64,000 bases of DNA from Isochrysis galbana. Lineage: Eukaryota > Haptophyta > Isochrysidales > Isochrysidaceae. A model generated the notes under the pieces. That model was not told where the DNA came from. It saw nothing but the letters and a program-made list of their open reading frames with translations, and searched no databases. The DNA lies in NCBI GenBank assembly GCA_018136815.1, contig CM030942.1:807797-871796 (forward strand), read 5' to 3'. Shown here in pieces: positions 1 through 11,549 of this stretch (its first letter is position 1; every line of letters begins with the position of its first letter). The translations under genes were made by a program, and so were the position numbers.

Positions 1-2030
1 CGAGAAAAAGACCCAGAGGACCCACGCAAGCATGGAGTGCTCTTTGAGATCAACCAAGGCTTCGTCGATCGTGGTGCGAGTATCGCCTGGCTCTCGCAGT
101 ACCCGAGGAAGGACGAGGTCATCTTTCCGCCTCACACCGCCCTGCAGGTTACCGCTGTGCGTGACGAAGGTAGGCCGTCTTTACACAGCCAACAGCCCTG
201 TCGCTGAGGTCAAGCGCAAAGGGGCCAGTAGCGCAGATCACGATGGGCCGAAGGCCCGATCATTTGCTGTTCATGAGAGAGGCCCGATATTACGCTATGG
301 TTTGCACCTTTCCCTTCCTACACGCCCGCAGCGGTCCACAATGATCTCTTTCACCACACCTTGCGCATCTATGCTCGCGTTCCACAGGTGACATCATCGT
401 GTTCGAGTGTCTAGCAACGGTGAACTCGAATGACATGCCAATGGACATGGTGGTCACACAGCGCCGCGATGGGCTAGCATGCATCGCGACGTCTCTCAAG
501 TTCGGCCTGCAGCGCGAACTCGCCGAGGAGGCGAGACGTCCCGCAGCCCAAGAGTACCACCGCCTTGTCTTCGGCTGCGGTCCTGATCAGCCGGGACTTC
601 TCAAGATGGATGAGCCTCGCGTATACAATACTCCGGACAGTTTCCGCGATGCGCTACGTGGTCTCTCAAACATCCAGAGTGACGTCATCCGACGGCACAC
701 GAAGTTCGCATTCCACATCTGTCCCTCGCCGGGCAAACCACCCGTCCCGCTCGCAACACTCGTCCGAAACTTTGCAACGACTGAGCGAGAGGCAATTCTG
801 GCGCGTAACGAGACAATCACTAAGTACACGGACGCAAAACTCACGACAGGTAGGCCCAAAGAAGCAGCTTTAGGGATCAACAAGTTTCTTGGCCTTGACG
901 AACGGCTGCTTTGGGTAGGCATGGGTCGCGGGCTCGCAGCCATCGAAGAAGAGATCCGAAGCTGCGGATCGCAGGACGACATCGAGTGCCTCGAATATGT
1001 CTTGTACGGCACGGCTGGGCTTCATCCTCGCGAGTGGGAGCACTCCGGAGGCAAAAAGATGGATCAGTTCTACGAGGGCGTCCAGACGGATGAGCGACTT
1101 GGCAAAACGATCGACTACTTTGTACAGCACGAACAGGTGAGTAGGCTTCACCATATTCACTGCACACCTCGAGGGATGAAACATGAAACGTGTGGCTGTG
1201 TTCTGGCTCCTGACGACACCCGGCTTTCTCGATGCTGTCGTCCTTGTGAGTTGCGGCGATATGTCTCACTGTGTTCGTAGGCACGTGAAGCTGCACTTCT
1301 CATTGAACATGTAGTCGCACTTCGCCTCTACACTACGGCCGCATACAAGTCTATCAATGACCCGTTGCGTGGACGTGGTAACTATGCTAATGGGCCACAT
1401 CCGTTTCCGGTAAGGAGCTCTCTTGAGCACAGATGAAAAGGGCGGGAGACTCGCCGGGACCATGGTCATGGACCATAGCCTCCTCATGTGATGCCCTATG
1501 CCTCCGTAGGTCACGATTTGCTACATCACCGATGGCATAAAAAAGCTGCGCGCTGTCGGCGCATCTTTGCCCGATGCCAACACCAAGCGCGACTTTTGGA
1601 GAGGGATGCGGAATGTTGCGTTGCCCGAAGGTTTTCGTGAGACCGGTGGAACTGAATACGCGCCGCTCTCGACATCTAGCAACATCCTGGTGCGTCGTTG
1701 CCGGGTGTGGTAGGGATTCTTGCTGTGCTTGTTGTAACTAGGCCAAACGTCTCGACGTCCGAGCGTCGTTCTGAATCTCCCCGGCTTGCGAACTGTACAC
1801 AGGTGGCACTCAATTATTCTGATGGGGCCGAGGCGCGGCTACTTTTCAAGTTGACAACCTCATCATTTCTTGAGCGTGGCGCCGATTTACAGTTCTTGTC
1901 GGCGTTCCCTGGTGAAGTTGAGTTCCTGTACCCTCCACTCACTTTTCTCGATCCCACGGGCTGTGAGGAGGTTATTGAAACCGACTGCGGAATCAAGTAT
2001 ACGGTCGTCGAGGTTCAGCCTCGCATTTGA
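1..2030 (+). CDS. Tandem ADP-ribosyltransferase-like protein, 5' incomplete
   Basis: Proposed exons are 1-169, 388-1136, 1281-1409, 1510-1689 and 1803-2030. All joins keep frame and give at least 484 residues before a TGA. The last three exons carry a complete R-S-E type mono-ADP-ribosyltransferase signature: an Arg in LRLYTTAAY (codon 1323), GGTEYAPLSTS (STS Ser at 1669) and FPGEVEFLYPP (ExE at 1914-1922). Exon 1 holds the C-terminal end of a second, upstream ART domain (RGASIAWLSQYP), whose glutamate motif reads K-D-E instead of E-x-E. The middle exon (about 250 residues) is not recognised. By family knowledge such domains transfer ADP-ribose from NAD to arginine side chains, and multi-domain versions are common in haptophytes. 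The target and cell location cannot be told. The gene begins left of the window, so total length and any LRR partner are unknown. Fold assignment is fairly sure, activity is inferred. Confidence 0.75.
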
Positions 2031-3734
2031 TGACTTACATAGCGGCCACACATGCGGATCGACGGGGCGGGGCGACACAGGCCTCAAGGGGGGTGCTGCA
2101 GCATATTTTGAGTCGTACTCGGCTAGACTTGCTCTTCGAGGTGCTGTGCGCATGTATAGATCTCTGTGCTGCAATCTCGGCCAAGCCGCCAGCAGTCTGC
2201 GACGACAAAAGGAGGTTGAGGTTGGAGGATGGAAGTCGACTTATAGCCCTGTGTGTTTGTATTTTTGTGTTTTGTTTAACTTATCCAACGACTATCCGGC
2301 AACAGCAGCACGCAGCACTAGCTACTTCTTGGTTCTTGGTGTGCTATAGGTAGAAAGCTATCGCAAACGACAGTTGCATCTCTTGTCGTGCCCAAGTGAG
2401 CCCTTGTCGACGTTGAGCCTACCAAGTCCATGTCGGTCGGGCGCAAGCCAATCAAGGCCTTCCTGAGGGGCGAGGATGGGTCCGTGCGGGTGTGTGCCAC
2501 CCTTAAGAACCCGCGTGACACCTACCAGTGAACCCCCCCCCCCTGCTCGCGAGAGCTCTAGGCTCTCCATGGCCACCGCCTCCAGGCCATGCTTCGGCCG
2601 ATCGCGCGCGATCGGACGTCGCGGAAGCTCCGCGTTTCTTTTGGTGATGCGCCCCACATTCACCACTCCGATTCTCTCCTGTGAGCGCCCGCCTCAATCT
2701 CAATCTCACAAAATAAGCGCCATGCGCGGGGCAAGGGAGGGGGGTCACTCACTGACGCCATTTTCGGTCGTGGGGCGGGAGGAGGGAGGCGGAGGGGGGA
2801 GGCGGCTGGCGGGGCAGGTAGGAGTAGGGGAGGATCCCTGTGGCCTGTGGAATCCTTGGACACCCAGGAGCCAGGGGCCAGGGACAAGGGAAGTGGAAAA
2901 TAGTAGATAGTGGTTGAAATGAGTGAGTCACCGGGCTATCAGCTATCAGCTATCAGTGTCAGTGAAGCCGCCGATCCGCCAATATTCTCAGTTGTAATTA
3001 TTTTTTATTCCTCCGTGATAGTGATAGATTTCTCTGGCCGAGTTTATGCGTTCTCTTGTTACACAGTTAACATTTAACAGTTACGCATCGCTATGGAGGC
3101 TACCGTGGGGGGTGGGGGGTCTTGGGCTCAAAGGACACCGGACATCGGATAGGTGCTAGTTACACTTGTCCGGTCAGCTTATCCAAAAACTTCGTGATGA
3201 ATCCTCAATCTTGACTTGGTCAGTCTTCACCCTTAGAAATTGAAATAGCTGTTTGACCGCGCTATCAGTGTGTTTCTTCAACAAATAAAGGCCAAAAACA
3301 GCTATTTTTGCTGTGTTTCTAGCAGACCACCTGTCGATAGCCCCAACCTACTGTTGTAGAAGTCTACTATGTTGAGGGGAAGGGGCGTATGTCCGGGGAA
3401 AGCAGAACTACGAGTAGTACTCAAATTAAATTAGAATTAGTGTAGGACGTCCCTGCCTTCAAAGTGGGGGGAGCGGAGAGAAGGGAGAGCGGGGCGGTGT
3501 GAGGTAGCAGCCGGAAGCGAGGAGCGGGGAGCGCGGAGAGGGGAGAGATGAGGGGGCGGGGAGAGATGAGAGAGGCAGGGAGAGGGAGGAAAGGGGAGGA
3601 GGGAGAGAGAGGGGGAGTGGAGGGAGGAGAGGGGAGAAGAAGAGGGGAGAGGGGAAGGGGGGAGAAAGTACAAAAGAGGGGGAGAGCGATTACAGATAAA
3701 AGAGATCAGAAAGAGGAGGAGGGAGGGAGGGAGG

Positions 3735-3773
<39 letters not shown>

Positions 3774-3847
3774 GGCGCCGAGACGAGCCGCGGCCTCTCT
3801 CTCCCTTCCACCAGCCCTGCCGCTGCGGTGCGCCGTGTCGTCATAGC
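2031..3847. other. Intergenic: low-complexity DNA upstream of the HECT gene
   Basis: No gene is recognised here. The stretch holds G-run-rich DNA at 2720-2900, a short TATCAGC iteration near 2936-2957, and a strongly purine-only (GA) tract from about 3455 to 3772 ending in a GA dinucleotide run. The GA tract lies directly upstream of the HECT ligase start and could be 5' leader or promoter. Open frames through it are low-complexity artefacts. Confidence 0.6.
3455..3772. repeat. Polypurine (GA-rich) tract with GA microsatellite
   Basis: Almost every base on the plus strand from about 3455 to 3772 is G or A. The tract ends in an uninterrupted GA run around 3739-3771. It sits about 75 bases before the proposed HECT ligase ATG. 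Long mirror-like polypurine runs can form triplex (H-DNA) structures, and a promoter role here is only inference. Confidence 0.85.
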
Positions 3848-6800
3848 ATGTCAATGTTCGACGACCGCAAGCTCAAGGTCAATCTGCGCGGCCGCTCGGG
3901 CCAACAGGACCGGCAGGCGCTGCTCGCCCGCGCACAGAGAGAGCGAGAGGAGCGCCAGAGGCTGCGAGCGAAGCTGCGTGCCGCGCTCTGTGTGCAGGCG
4001 GCAGCGCGCGGCGCGGCACGGATCGCACGACTTCGCCGACACCTCCGCCACGATTTCGACGCGCTCATGCCTCGCGTCGACGCGGGCGAGCTTCCATTTG
4101 TGCGAGTGGCAACTACGCTCGCACGCAGCCTCTGCTTCTTCCACGACGGCCGCATCGATGACAGCCGGCGGAGCTGGATGCTGCAGCGAGTGGTGCAGGC
4201 AGGTGGCGCGGGACCAGATGGCGCGCTACTTGACGTTGACGCCACTGACGCCGACGCGCAGGCGTGGTACATGCAGTGCGCCGCGCTCGTGCGACTTTGC
4301 ATGCCGGCGCTTGCATTAGCAAACGAGGTTGGTGCGTCAGAGGAGATAAGCCTCGAGCTGCGCGCGGCGCTGCTGCTGACCGAGCCGCCTGCCTCGTCCG
4401 GTCGACTCGCCGGCCACCACACCGCCTGCCTTCTGCGCGTCGGTCGGAGTAAATTCTTTGGCGCGGTTGCCAGCTGTCTGCACCGGCTCTTGCCTGCAGC
4501 CGAGCCCGCGTCCGCATCTGAACCGCCGTCCTTGCATGTCTCCGCACTTCTGCGGCTCGCTTCGCGTGTACTCAGCGCGCTTGGCCAGAGCGGCCAGTCG
4601 AGTGCCGAGTTTCTCTCGTCGCGCGCCTTCGCCTCTGAGTTTCTCGGCGCGCCGGGCCTCCTTTCGCGGCTGTCGCGCGCAAGCGTCGCCACGTTTTTCT
4701 CGCCTCACTTTCAGCCGCTCGTTCGTGTGCTCGCCGCCTCGGCGTCCAGCTTCGCGTCCGAGCTTGCCGCGGCGCCGGCGTGGTCACTCGCTGCCTCCGC
4801 TCCCATCGGGCGCGGTGGGAATGCGGCGACGGCGAGCGGGCCGGCCGTCGAGCCTGCTCCGCCACTCGACGCGTGTGTGGCAGGCAATTTGGTCGCGCTT
4901 TCGCGAGCGACGGCCCTTGTCCTAAACCCGCTGGACCTGGGCGGTGGCGCGCCGTATCTGGCGGCGCTATTGCATGCGCTTCTCCCGGCCCTGTCCCTCA
5001 CTCTCGACGCTCCCAAGGCAGATCGCGCGGTGCACCGGGGGGCCGCCAGCGCCGCCGCCTCGGCTGACGAGAGCAGCGGCGACGATGACGCTGCAGACCC
5101 CATGGTGATTGACTCCGAGGAGGCGGCATCGCCCACGATGGCCGCGTGGGAGACATCTTGGCCCGGCTGGCGCCAGCTCGTGAAGACTCAAGTTGCCACC
5201 CTTGGTGCGCAGCAGCAGCTTGGTGCCCTCATCCACGGGGCGCTACTGGGTCTGCCTTTGAAAGAGTCACTGCTGAGCACAGCTCACTTGTGCGCCGTCT
5301 TTTGCGTCATTTTGTATGGTGGGGACTCGGCTCCCGGCGCGGCGAGCGGGTCTTCGCGTCCCCTCTCCCGCGCATCAGCCGCGCTCAACGCGCTCGCCTT
5401 TGGCACTGAGGGACAGCCGTCCGCTGTTTCACGCCTCTGGCACGCGATCGAGCTCCTGCGCGCCTCAGTGGGACAAACCTTGCCCGCAACGGCGGCACTC
5501 GAGACGGCGCCAGCTGTGCTCACCACCTTCTGCGCCGTCTTCTCCCAACTGCTAGTCCTGATGGGCGACGATGACCTCCTCGGGCGCGAGGGCGTCGATA
5601 CGGACTCAGCTCCCGGCAGCGCGACACGGCCCTTCGCACCGTCAGAGCTCCGCTCGATGTGCTCCCTGCTGCGTGACGTCGGCATTGGCATCCAATGGAG
5701 CTCGCACGCTGCGCCCTCCGCACATGTGGCCTCCACTAGCCACAACGCGCCGCTGCCGTCGCTGCCGCGTGCGTGGCGTTCTGCTTTGCTGCGCCTGCTG
5801 CGTCAGCTGTACGACCGCGACGCGCGTCGCTCCTTTATGGGCGGGGACAAGGCGTGGCTCGCGGAACCCACCAAGCTGCTTACTATTGAGGCTACCTGCG
5901 CGCGCATTGACCCGGGGATGCTCGAGGCCGCCTCAGCTCACACCGACGGGTCGGCACCTCGCGGATCAGGGGGCCACTTGTCCGAGCTCCCCGAAGCGCT
6001 GCGCGTGGCAGGATTGCTGGTGCACATGCCGTACGTCGTGCCCTTTGGGACGAGACTAGAGCTGTTGCGCCGCTGGCTGGTAAGAGCTCGCACATTGCCT
6101 TAGTAGCCCTTTGTCCACTAGGCTACAGACCTCGTGCCCCCCCCCCTCCACGAGGCCGTTTTGAGCCCCTGCCGCCCGACCACTTCTTGCAGGTGACTCA
6201 GCGCGACGAACTCGCATCTCAGACCTTGGCAGCGGCGGCCATCGCAGGCTGGCACAACCCCATCACGGTGCGGCGAGATGCTCTCCTGACCGACGCCTTC
6301 TCAGAGCTCCGTGGCCTCGGCGATGGGTGGAGGCTGCCGCTGCGGGTGCGTTTCTTCTCGGCGGAGGGCCTCGAGGAGGCAGGCATCGGCGAGGGCATCG
6401 CCAAGGAGTTCCTTGTCGACGTGCTGCGAGAAGGCTTCGATCCTCAGACGGGTCTCTTTGCGACCGGCACTGAGGGGGCGCTCTACCCCAACCCGGCGGC
6501 GGTGCTCCACCGGCGCGACGCGGCCTCATGGTTCGAATTTCTCGGGGCGGTGCTTGCCAAGACATTGTATGAGGGCATCCTTGTCGAGTTGCCCTTCGCG
6601 CCCTTCTTCCTCAATCTGCTTCTCGGGCGCACCAACACGGTGCATGACATGCCCGCGTACGATGCTCAGGTGGCACGTTCGCTCGACTTTCTGAAATCAT
6701 ACGACGGTGACGTGGAAGATCTTTGCCTCACGTTCGCCATTGAGCAGTTCTCGGGCGACGTGGTACCGCAAGAGCAGCGCCGCACCGTCCAGCTCGTTCC

Positions 6801-7341
6801 GGGTGGCGCCGACGTGCGCGTGACAGCGGCGAACCGCGCAGAGTATATCCTGCGTCTCGCACACTACCGGCTCAATTCCCAGCTGCGTGGTGCGTGCGAC
6901 GCTTTTCTGCGTGGTTTTTCGCAAGTGGTGCCCCGCGAGTGGATCGGCATGTTCTCGCCGGCGGAGCTGCAGCTCGTCCTCGGTGGCTCCGACGCACCTC
7001 TGTCCGTCTCCGACTGGCGCGCGCACACCGTCTACTCGGGCGGCTATCACGCCAACTCGCCTGTGGTGCAATGGTTTTGGCAAGTGGTCGAGGAGTTTGA
7101 TAGGCGTCAGCGCGCCGCCACGCTGAAATTTGTCACGTCATGTTCACGCCCGCCCCTCATGGGCTTCCGCTGGCTGCAGCCTGCCTTTTGCATCCACAAG
7201 GCGAGCGCCGAGGAGGCACGTCTCCCCACATCGGCAACGTGCATGAATCTCCTAAAACTGCCACCGTACGAATCGCTCGAGACGCTACGCGAGAAGCTCA
7301 CCTACGCCATCGAGGCAGGCGCTGGATTCGAGCTCAGTTAG
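3848..7341 (+). CDS. HECT-domain E3 ubiquitin ligase, UBE3C/UPL6-like
   Basis: Two exons, 3848-6079 and 6193-7341, join in phase 0 across a 113-base GT-AG intron to encode 1,126 residues, close to UBE3C and UPL6 lengths. The ATG at 3848 was chosen because what follows (MSMFDDRKLKVNL, then an IQ-like helix at residues 46-66) matches the N-terminal layout of that subfamily. The frame stays open upstream only through the GA tract. Residues from about 770 form the HECT domain, with EAGIGEGIAKEFL in the N-lobe and the active-site Cys in LPTSATCMNLLKLPPY (Cys1094, codon 7240-7242). The protein ends in GFELS, as is usual for HECT ligases. The family accepts ubiquitin from an E2 on the Cys and passes it to substrate lysines, and UBE3C relatives act in proteasome-linked chain elongation. 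The middle 600 residues are Ala/Ser-rich and poorly conserved. Family call is very secure; substrates are unknown. Confidence 0.93.
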
Positions 7342-8360
7342 CGCGCGAGAACGCTCGCTCGCAGCTCTTGCTGCCAAGCACCCGTGGTGAATCAATGAAC
7401 AGAGGCGGCTCGTATCTCGATTGGTGCTCGGTGATCCCACCGCGAAGGGCGGCCGAGCGGTTCAAAATTCGCAGCGTCCCGGCTCGTCTGCTTCGGTCGC
7501 TTGTCGTGTTGCCTCGGGAATGAAGGGACGCAATTCAGATGATTAGGGGAGGTGAGAAGGCTTTAAAAATAGAGTTTTGATCGAACTAGGTTGACGCCGA
7601 CGCCAGCCCAACACACGCCATCTGGATCTGGGTCGAGTGGCGCTCATATCTAAAGTAGTATCCGGCCGGCCCGTTGTCTGTATGCCTGTGGCGCGTGAAT
7701 TGTTTTTGTTGCACGCTGAGCGCCATATTCATATCACATATCACATCGCATGTGCATAGACATAGAGTCCCAATAGCGATGGGGTGAATGCAAAAACGTT
7801 TGATTATTGATTATACTACATAGCGAGAGTTAGAGTTAACCCCGCTATTGCTATTGCCACTAGCCTTGCACCAACCCGCCAAGTCACGGCACACATGACT
7901 GTTCTAAAAGCTGCGCAAAGCCGTAAGCCGTAAGTACCTATTTACTATCCATACCTCGCAGCCCCCCGGCTCCCATAATAAAATGAATGAGCGTCCACTA
8001 CTCCCACTAGCCCGGTACTATCACGACACCCCTCAGCGCACCTGCCCGTACGGCTTGACGTGTGGTGATGCCACAGATACATACACTTATACACCCCTTC
8101 AAATATCTCCCTCCTTGCAAACAAACAAACCCCCGGCTCCCATTCTAACACGCACCCCACGAGTTACAATGACAATGAGGAAAAACCCAGTGAGGCGAAC
8201 CGACCTACGTCGGGCGACTCACCAGGGAAAAGCACCGGGGGGGGGGGGGGACTCTCGTCAACAAAGAAGAAAGAACGGCCCTTACCAGTACGCAGCTCGC
8301 AGCTCGCGCTCGCGCCGTGAGCAATCCTCGAGAAATAAATGACTGTGAGGCGAGAAGCTT

Positions 8361-8515
8361 TCACTCACCATCACCCACAGATGGAAAAGCGTTCAATCAC
8401 AATCAGCCTACACATGGAAAAGCGTTCAATCGCCATCACCCCTACAGATGGAAAAGCGTTCAATCACTATCAGCCTACCCCCAAAGTGCATTCAATCACC
8501 GTCAGCCTACACATA
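8361..8515 (+). repeat. Tandem repeat, unit about 33 bases
   Basis: The word ATGGAAAAGCGTTCAAT recurs at 8381, 8414 and 8448, with a decayed fourth unit near 8486. Units also share TCAGCCTACA. The spacing of 33-34 bases keeps one frame open, which explains small ORFs here without a gene. Confidence 0.85.
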
Positions 8516-8695
8516 CCATATCTAAGCCCTTTATTTACCCCTACCCCCCTAGTAGTGCACAGGGGGAGTGGTCTGATGGCGGGGGGGAAAGGGCCGGCGC
8601 GGAGTGGGGGTGTAGAAAGTTTTGCTGCGTGAGTAGTGAGTAGTAAGAATAAGAGGGCTCACGGCCGCGTGTGCGGTGAGACTATTAAGAAATTA
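8515..8695 (+). repeat. Dispersed repeat R1, copy 1
   Basis: Starts near TATCTAAGCCCTTT, passes CCCCCTAGTAGTGCACAGG and the GC-rich core CTGATGGCGGGGGG...GAGTGGGGGTGTAGAAAG, and ends near CGCGTGTGCGGTGAG. Related copies lie at 12370-12500 (same strand) and, inverted, at 32505-32680 and 35360-35530. No coding capacity is seen. It is most likely a short non-autonomous mobile element. Confidence 0.75.
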
Positions 8696-9350
8696 TTAAT
8701 TAGCCTGCCAGTAGCAGGACGACACTATCCACATCATGGAGGAGGAGGAGAAAAAGACGAATAAGATGAAGATTCAAAGGCTGCTTAGCCGTAGGTGTTC
8801 GTGACGGTCCGTAATGCGTGTTCTGATGAAAGATGAAAGCTGAAAGCGCGCGCCGCGTGATGTGAGCTAGTTGCGTTCTGAGAGCGCGTGGCGCCATGTG
8901 TTCATCGTAGATATTAAAAGTCAATAACAGGGTATGTGCAAATATTCTTGTATAAATGACTATGGACATTTGATTTTGATGGCTCCATTCGAGTTGTCCC
9001 ATAATTGATAATTGACGGAACGACACCTCCCTACCAGGAATCGGACGCCCCCCCTCGTTGGCTGCTCCGACGAGGGCACGCGCACTCTCACAGGGCCTCG
9101 TAAATGATGGACCCTAATGATATTTTGGTACCTCTTGCCTGGAGGGCATCCCCATGGGCCCAGATCAAGCTTTGGGGGGGCTCTAGAGACAAAAAAATAC
9201 CATTAGGGGAGGGGGAAGGACATGCCAGCAGAGGAATTGGCCGACCTCCTAGTACTACTAGTGCTCCAGTAATTTTTGTTAAATGTTCATCCCTGGACGC
9301 CCGAGGCAGGGGAGGGAAAAGGCGCGAAATTGGCTTGTGGCTGGCACCGC

Positions 9351-11159
9351 ATGGATGGCCTCCTTCCAGACGTGGTGAGCAGAGACGAGATTGCTGGGGC
9401 AGTGCCTGAGGGATCCGAGCAAGATATTCAAGAGAATGCGCAGGAATTCAAAGGGCGCACTCGCCTTACACGAGAGGATGGGCCATCATGTGGCAGCCTG
9501 CTTGATGCCATCTCGACTGCTCGATTCCAGCAGAGGTTGGTTGCGCTCGTCGGCGAAAAGGAGGGGCTATCGCGTCGAGTGGTGGGGCTTGAACAAAAAT
9601 TGAAGCGGGCAGATACTCTTCTCCAGGGGGCGCTCGACGATAAGGAAGACCTGCAAGCAGCGCTCCGTGGTGCGGAGCGGAAATTACAAGAGGCGGAAGC
9701 TGTGTCTGAGCGCAATCAGGCCTGCCTGGATGCAGAGAACAAACGTTATGATCTATTGGTGCGCGTCGCAGACGATCAGGCTGCAGAATCATCACGAAGG
9801 ATCGGTGAGCAGGCTCAAGAGATCCATGCGCTCAGTGAGCAGCTCAGTGCTGCCAACAGCACAATGAGCAGTTTCCACACATTACAAAAGTCTTCAGAAG
9901 AACTCATCGACTCCTTCCACAAGAAGGTTGCAGAAGTTTCTCATCTTCTTGAGCACGTTCGTCAAGCTGAGGCTGTATGCCGCTCGACTATGGTTCGCGT
10001 TGCGGAAGAGCAACGTAGCCTACGAGCACAGCTATCTGCACTCGAGCATGCACAGCTTTCATCAAACCATGCCGGAAATCTGCATCTTCTAGTGAAGGAA
10101 GCTCGGGAAGCCACAACTGAAAAGCAGGCTCTTGCCGATCAGAAGATTAAAGAGCTCGACGGTGTAAAGCAGCAGCTTAGACTCTCTGAGGAGGGCCGAG
10201 AAGGAGCTATCACAAGTATGAAAGAGCTCCAGCGGATTAACCGGCATCATGAGGAGCTCCTCCAAAAGAGGGACGAGTTACTCCATGAACAGTGCCGTCA
10301 AGTAGAAGGGCTCCTATCCAAGAATTTGCTGCTCACTGAGACTAATGGCCGTCTCTGTGGAGAATTGAGGCAGAAAAGAGCTGTGATACACCTTCTGTTG
10401 CGTGAGATTGGGCATGCCGATGCCCTCGCGCATTCTGCAGATCGGCTTGCTGAAGTGAATTCACGAACTGAAACGGCCGAGCTCGCAGCAACTCAAGTAC
10501 AATTGCTCCTACTTCAGGACGAGTTGAGAGCGAGCGAAACGGCTAGAGTTCGGCTACGTGTGGCACACGCAGATGCAGCCGCTCAACTGGCGCTTGCTCA
10601 AGATGAACTGCGTCAGCGCCCTAGCTGCATGAAAGAAGATGGTTTGAGAGAGCAAGCCCCGAAGAGCACATACAAAATAGATGAAGGGGCTGGGGGGAAC
10701 TCCAACGACATGACGCAGTCTGTGCCGTTGGTGCAAGGCTCCGAAACTGGCGCTTGGATGGTTACCCGTTCCGACGCATCACCATCAACACACGATCTCA
10801 ACCGAAGTAGTGATAGCGCTCGACAAGAAGCGCCTACGAATGATCGCGACTCACAACCTTGCAAACCTGAGTATCACGACGATGTTGCCTTAGAGACCTT
10901 GGTATTAGCACAGCAAGGTGCTGACCGCGGCAGCCATCTACAATCAGCCAAATGTGCATGGTGTGCAGATGTTCTCTTTGGTGTCGTCGAATATTGCAAC
11001 GGCTGCAACAAGCCCTTCCACACCGCGTGCGCGAACCAGGTAAGTCATTCGACAGGCCGATTTACATGCCCATCGTGTGCGCAGACCATCTCCAAACCTG
11101 CACAGAAGCGGCCGCGCAAGACGCTCACGGTGGTGAAGAGGTCTTCGTTGTTTGCTTGA
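9351..11159 (+). CDS. Coiled-coil protein with C-terminal PHD/RING-like zinc finger
   Basis: A single uninterrupted frame of 602 residues from the first in-frame ATG at 9351. The frame is open for 75 further bases upstream, so an earlier start or exon is possible. Residues about 40-440 are rich in Glu, Gln, Ala, Arg and Leu with heptad-like spacing, predicting a long coiled coil. Residues 440-530 are polar and probably disordered. Residues 535-577 carry CAWC, YCNGCNKPFHTAC and FTCPSC, a two-zinc cluster of the PHD/RING type, followed by a Lys/Arg-rich tail (KRPRKTLTVVKRSS) that could be a nuclear signal. Such proteins may bind chromatin or act as E3 ligases, but I do not recognise a named family. 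It has no clear functional tie to its neighbours. Confidence 0.75.
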   Translation: MDGLLPDVVSRDEIAGAVPEGSEQDIQENAQEFKGRTRLTREDGPSCGSLLDAISTARFQQRLVALVGEKEGLSRRVVGLEQKLKRADTLLQGALDDKEDLQAALRGAERKLQEAEAVSERNQACLDAENKRYDLLVRVADDQAAESSRRIGEQAQEIHALSEQLSAANSTMSSFHTLQKSSEELIDSFHKKVAEVSHLLEHVRQAEAVCRSTMVRVAEEQRSLRAQLSALEHAQLSSNHAGNLHLLVKEAREATTEKQALADQKIKELDGVKQQLRLSEEGREGAITSMKELQRINRHHEELLQKRDELLHEQCRQVEGLLSKNLLLTETNGRLCGELRQKRAVIHLLLREIGHADALAHSADRLAEVNSRTETAELAATQVQLLLLQDELRASETARVRLRVAHADAAAQLALAQDELRQRPSCMKEDGLREQAPKSTYKIDEGAGGNSNDMTQSVPLVQGSETGAWMVTRSDASPSTHDLNRSSDSARQEAPTNDRDSQPCKPEYHDDVALETLVLAQQGADRGSHLQSAKCAWCADVLFGVVEYCNGCNKPFHTACANQVSHSTGRFTCPSCAQTISKPAQKRPRKTLTVVKRSSLFA

Positions 11160-11549
11160 TTTTAATTAATAATAGGCCGTTGCGGCTGCTGGAGTTAACT
11201 ATCTTTTTGCAAGTTGTTGTGATACCGGGCTCGACGAGCAAGCAGGGCAAGGTGGGGCAGCTAGCAAAATAGTAAACTAAGAAATTGGCGCAACGTCGCC
11301 ATCGTTGCTCCCTTCGTCAATTGCTCGTTGGTGCGAGTTGGAGCTAGCCGACGATGCATGGGGGGCTGTAGCAAGCGCCGGCATGGGCGGCAAGCAAATA
11401 GTAGTAACAGCGCCGCGACGCGCGTCTCCATCGCAAGTTGGTAATAATGAAATATCTGAGTGTCAGTGCCACTACTGCCACTAGCCCGGTACCATCACGA
11501 CAAACCGCAGCGCACTTGCCGGTACACATTGGTCCTTGGTGAGTGCTGC

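Larger units (their letters stand above)
7342..9350. other. Intergenic with a short tandem repeat and dispersed repeats
   Basis: No gene is supported between the HECT ligase and the coiled-coil gene. Visible content: a segment at about 8004-8056 that recurs near 11472-11526, an about 33-base tandem repeat at 8361-8515, and one copy of the 190-base dispersed repeat at about 8515-8695. The rest is AT-richer unique-looking DNA with no long conserved frame. Confidence 0.6.

Noticed and set aside
8361..8515. CRISPR-like array
   Set aside because: Units are contiguous tandem repeats of about 33 bases without unique spacers, in an intron-bearing eukaryotic genome.
11037..11056. A GTAAGT...CGACAG pair within the zinc-finger gene that looks like a tiny intron
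   Set aside because: It would be only about 16 bases long, far below a workable intron, and the frame is open and protein-like through it.
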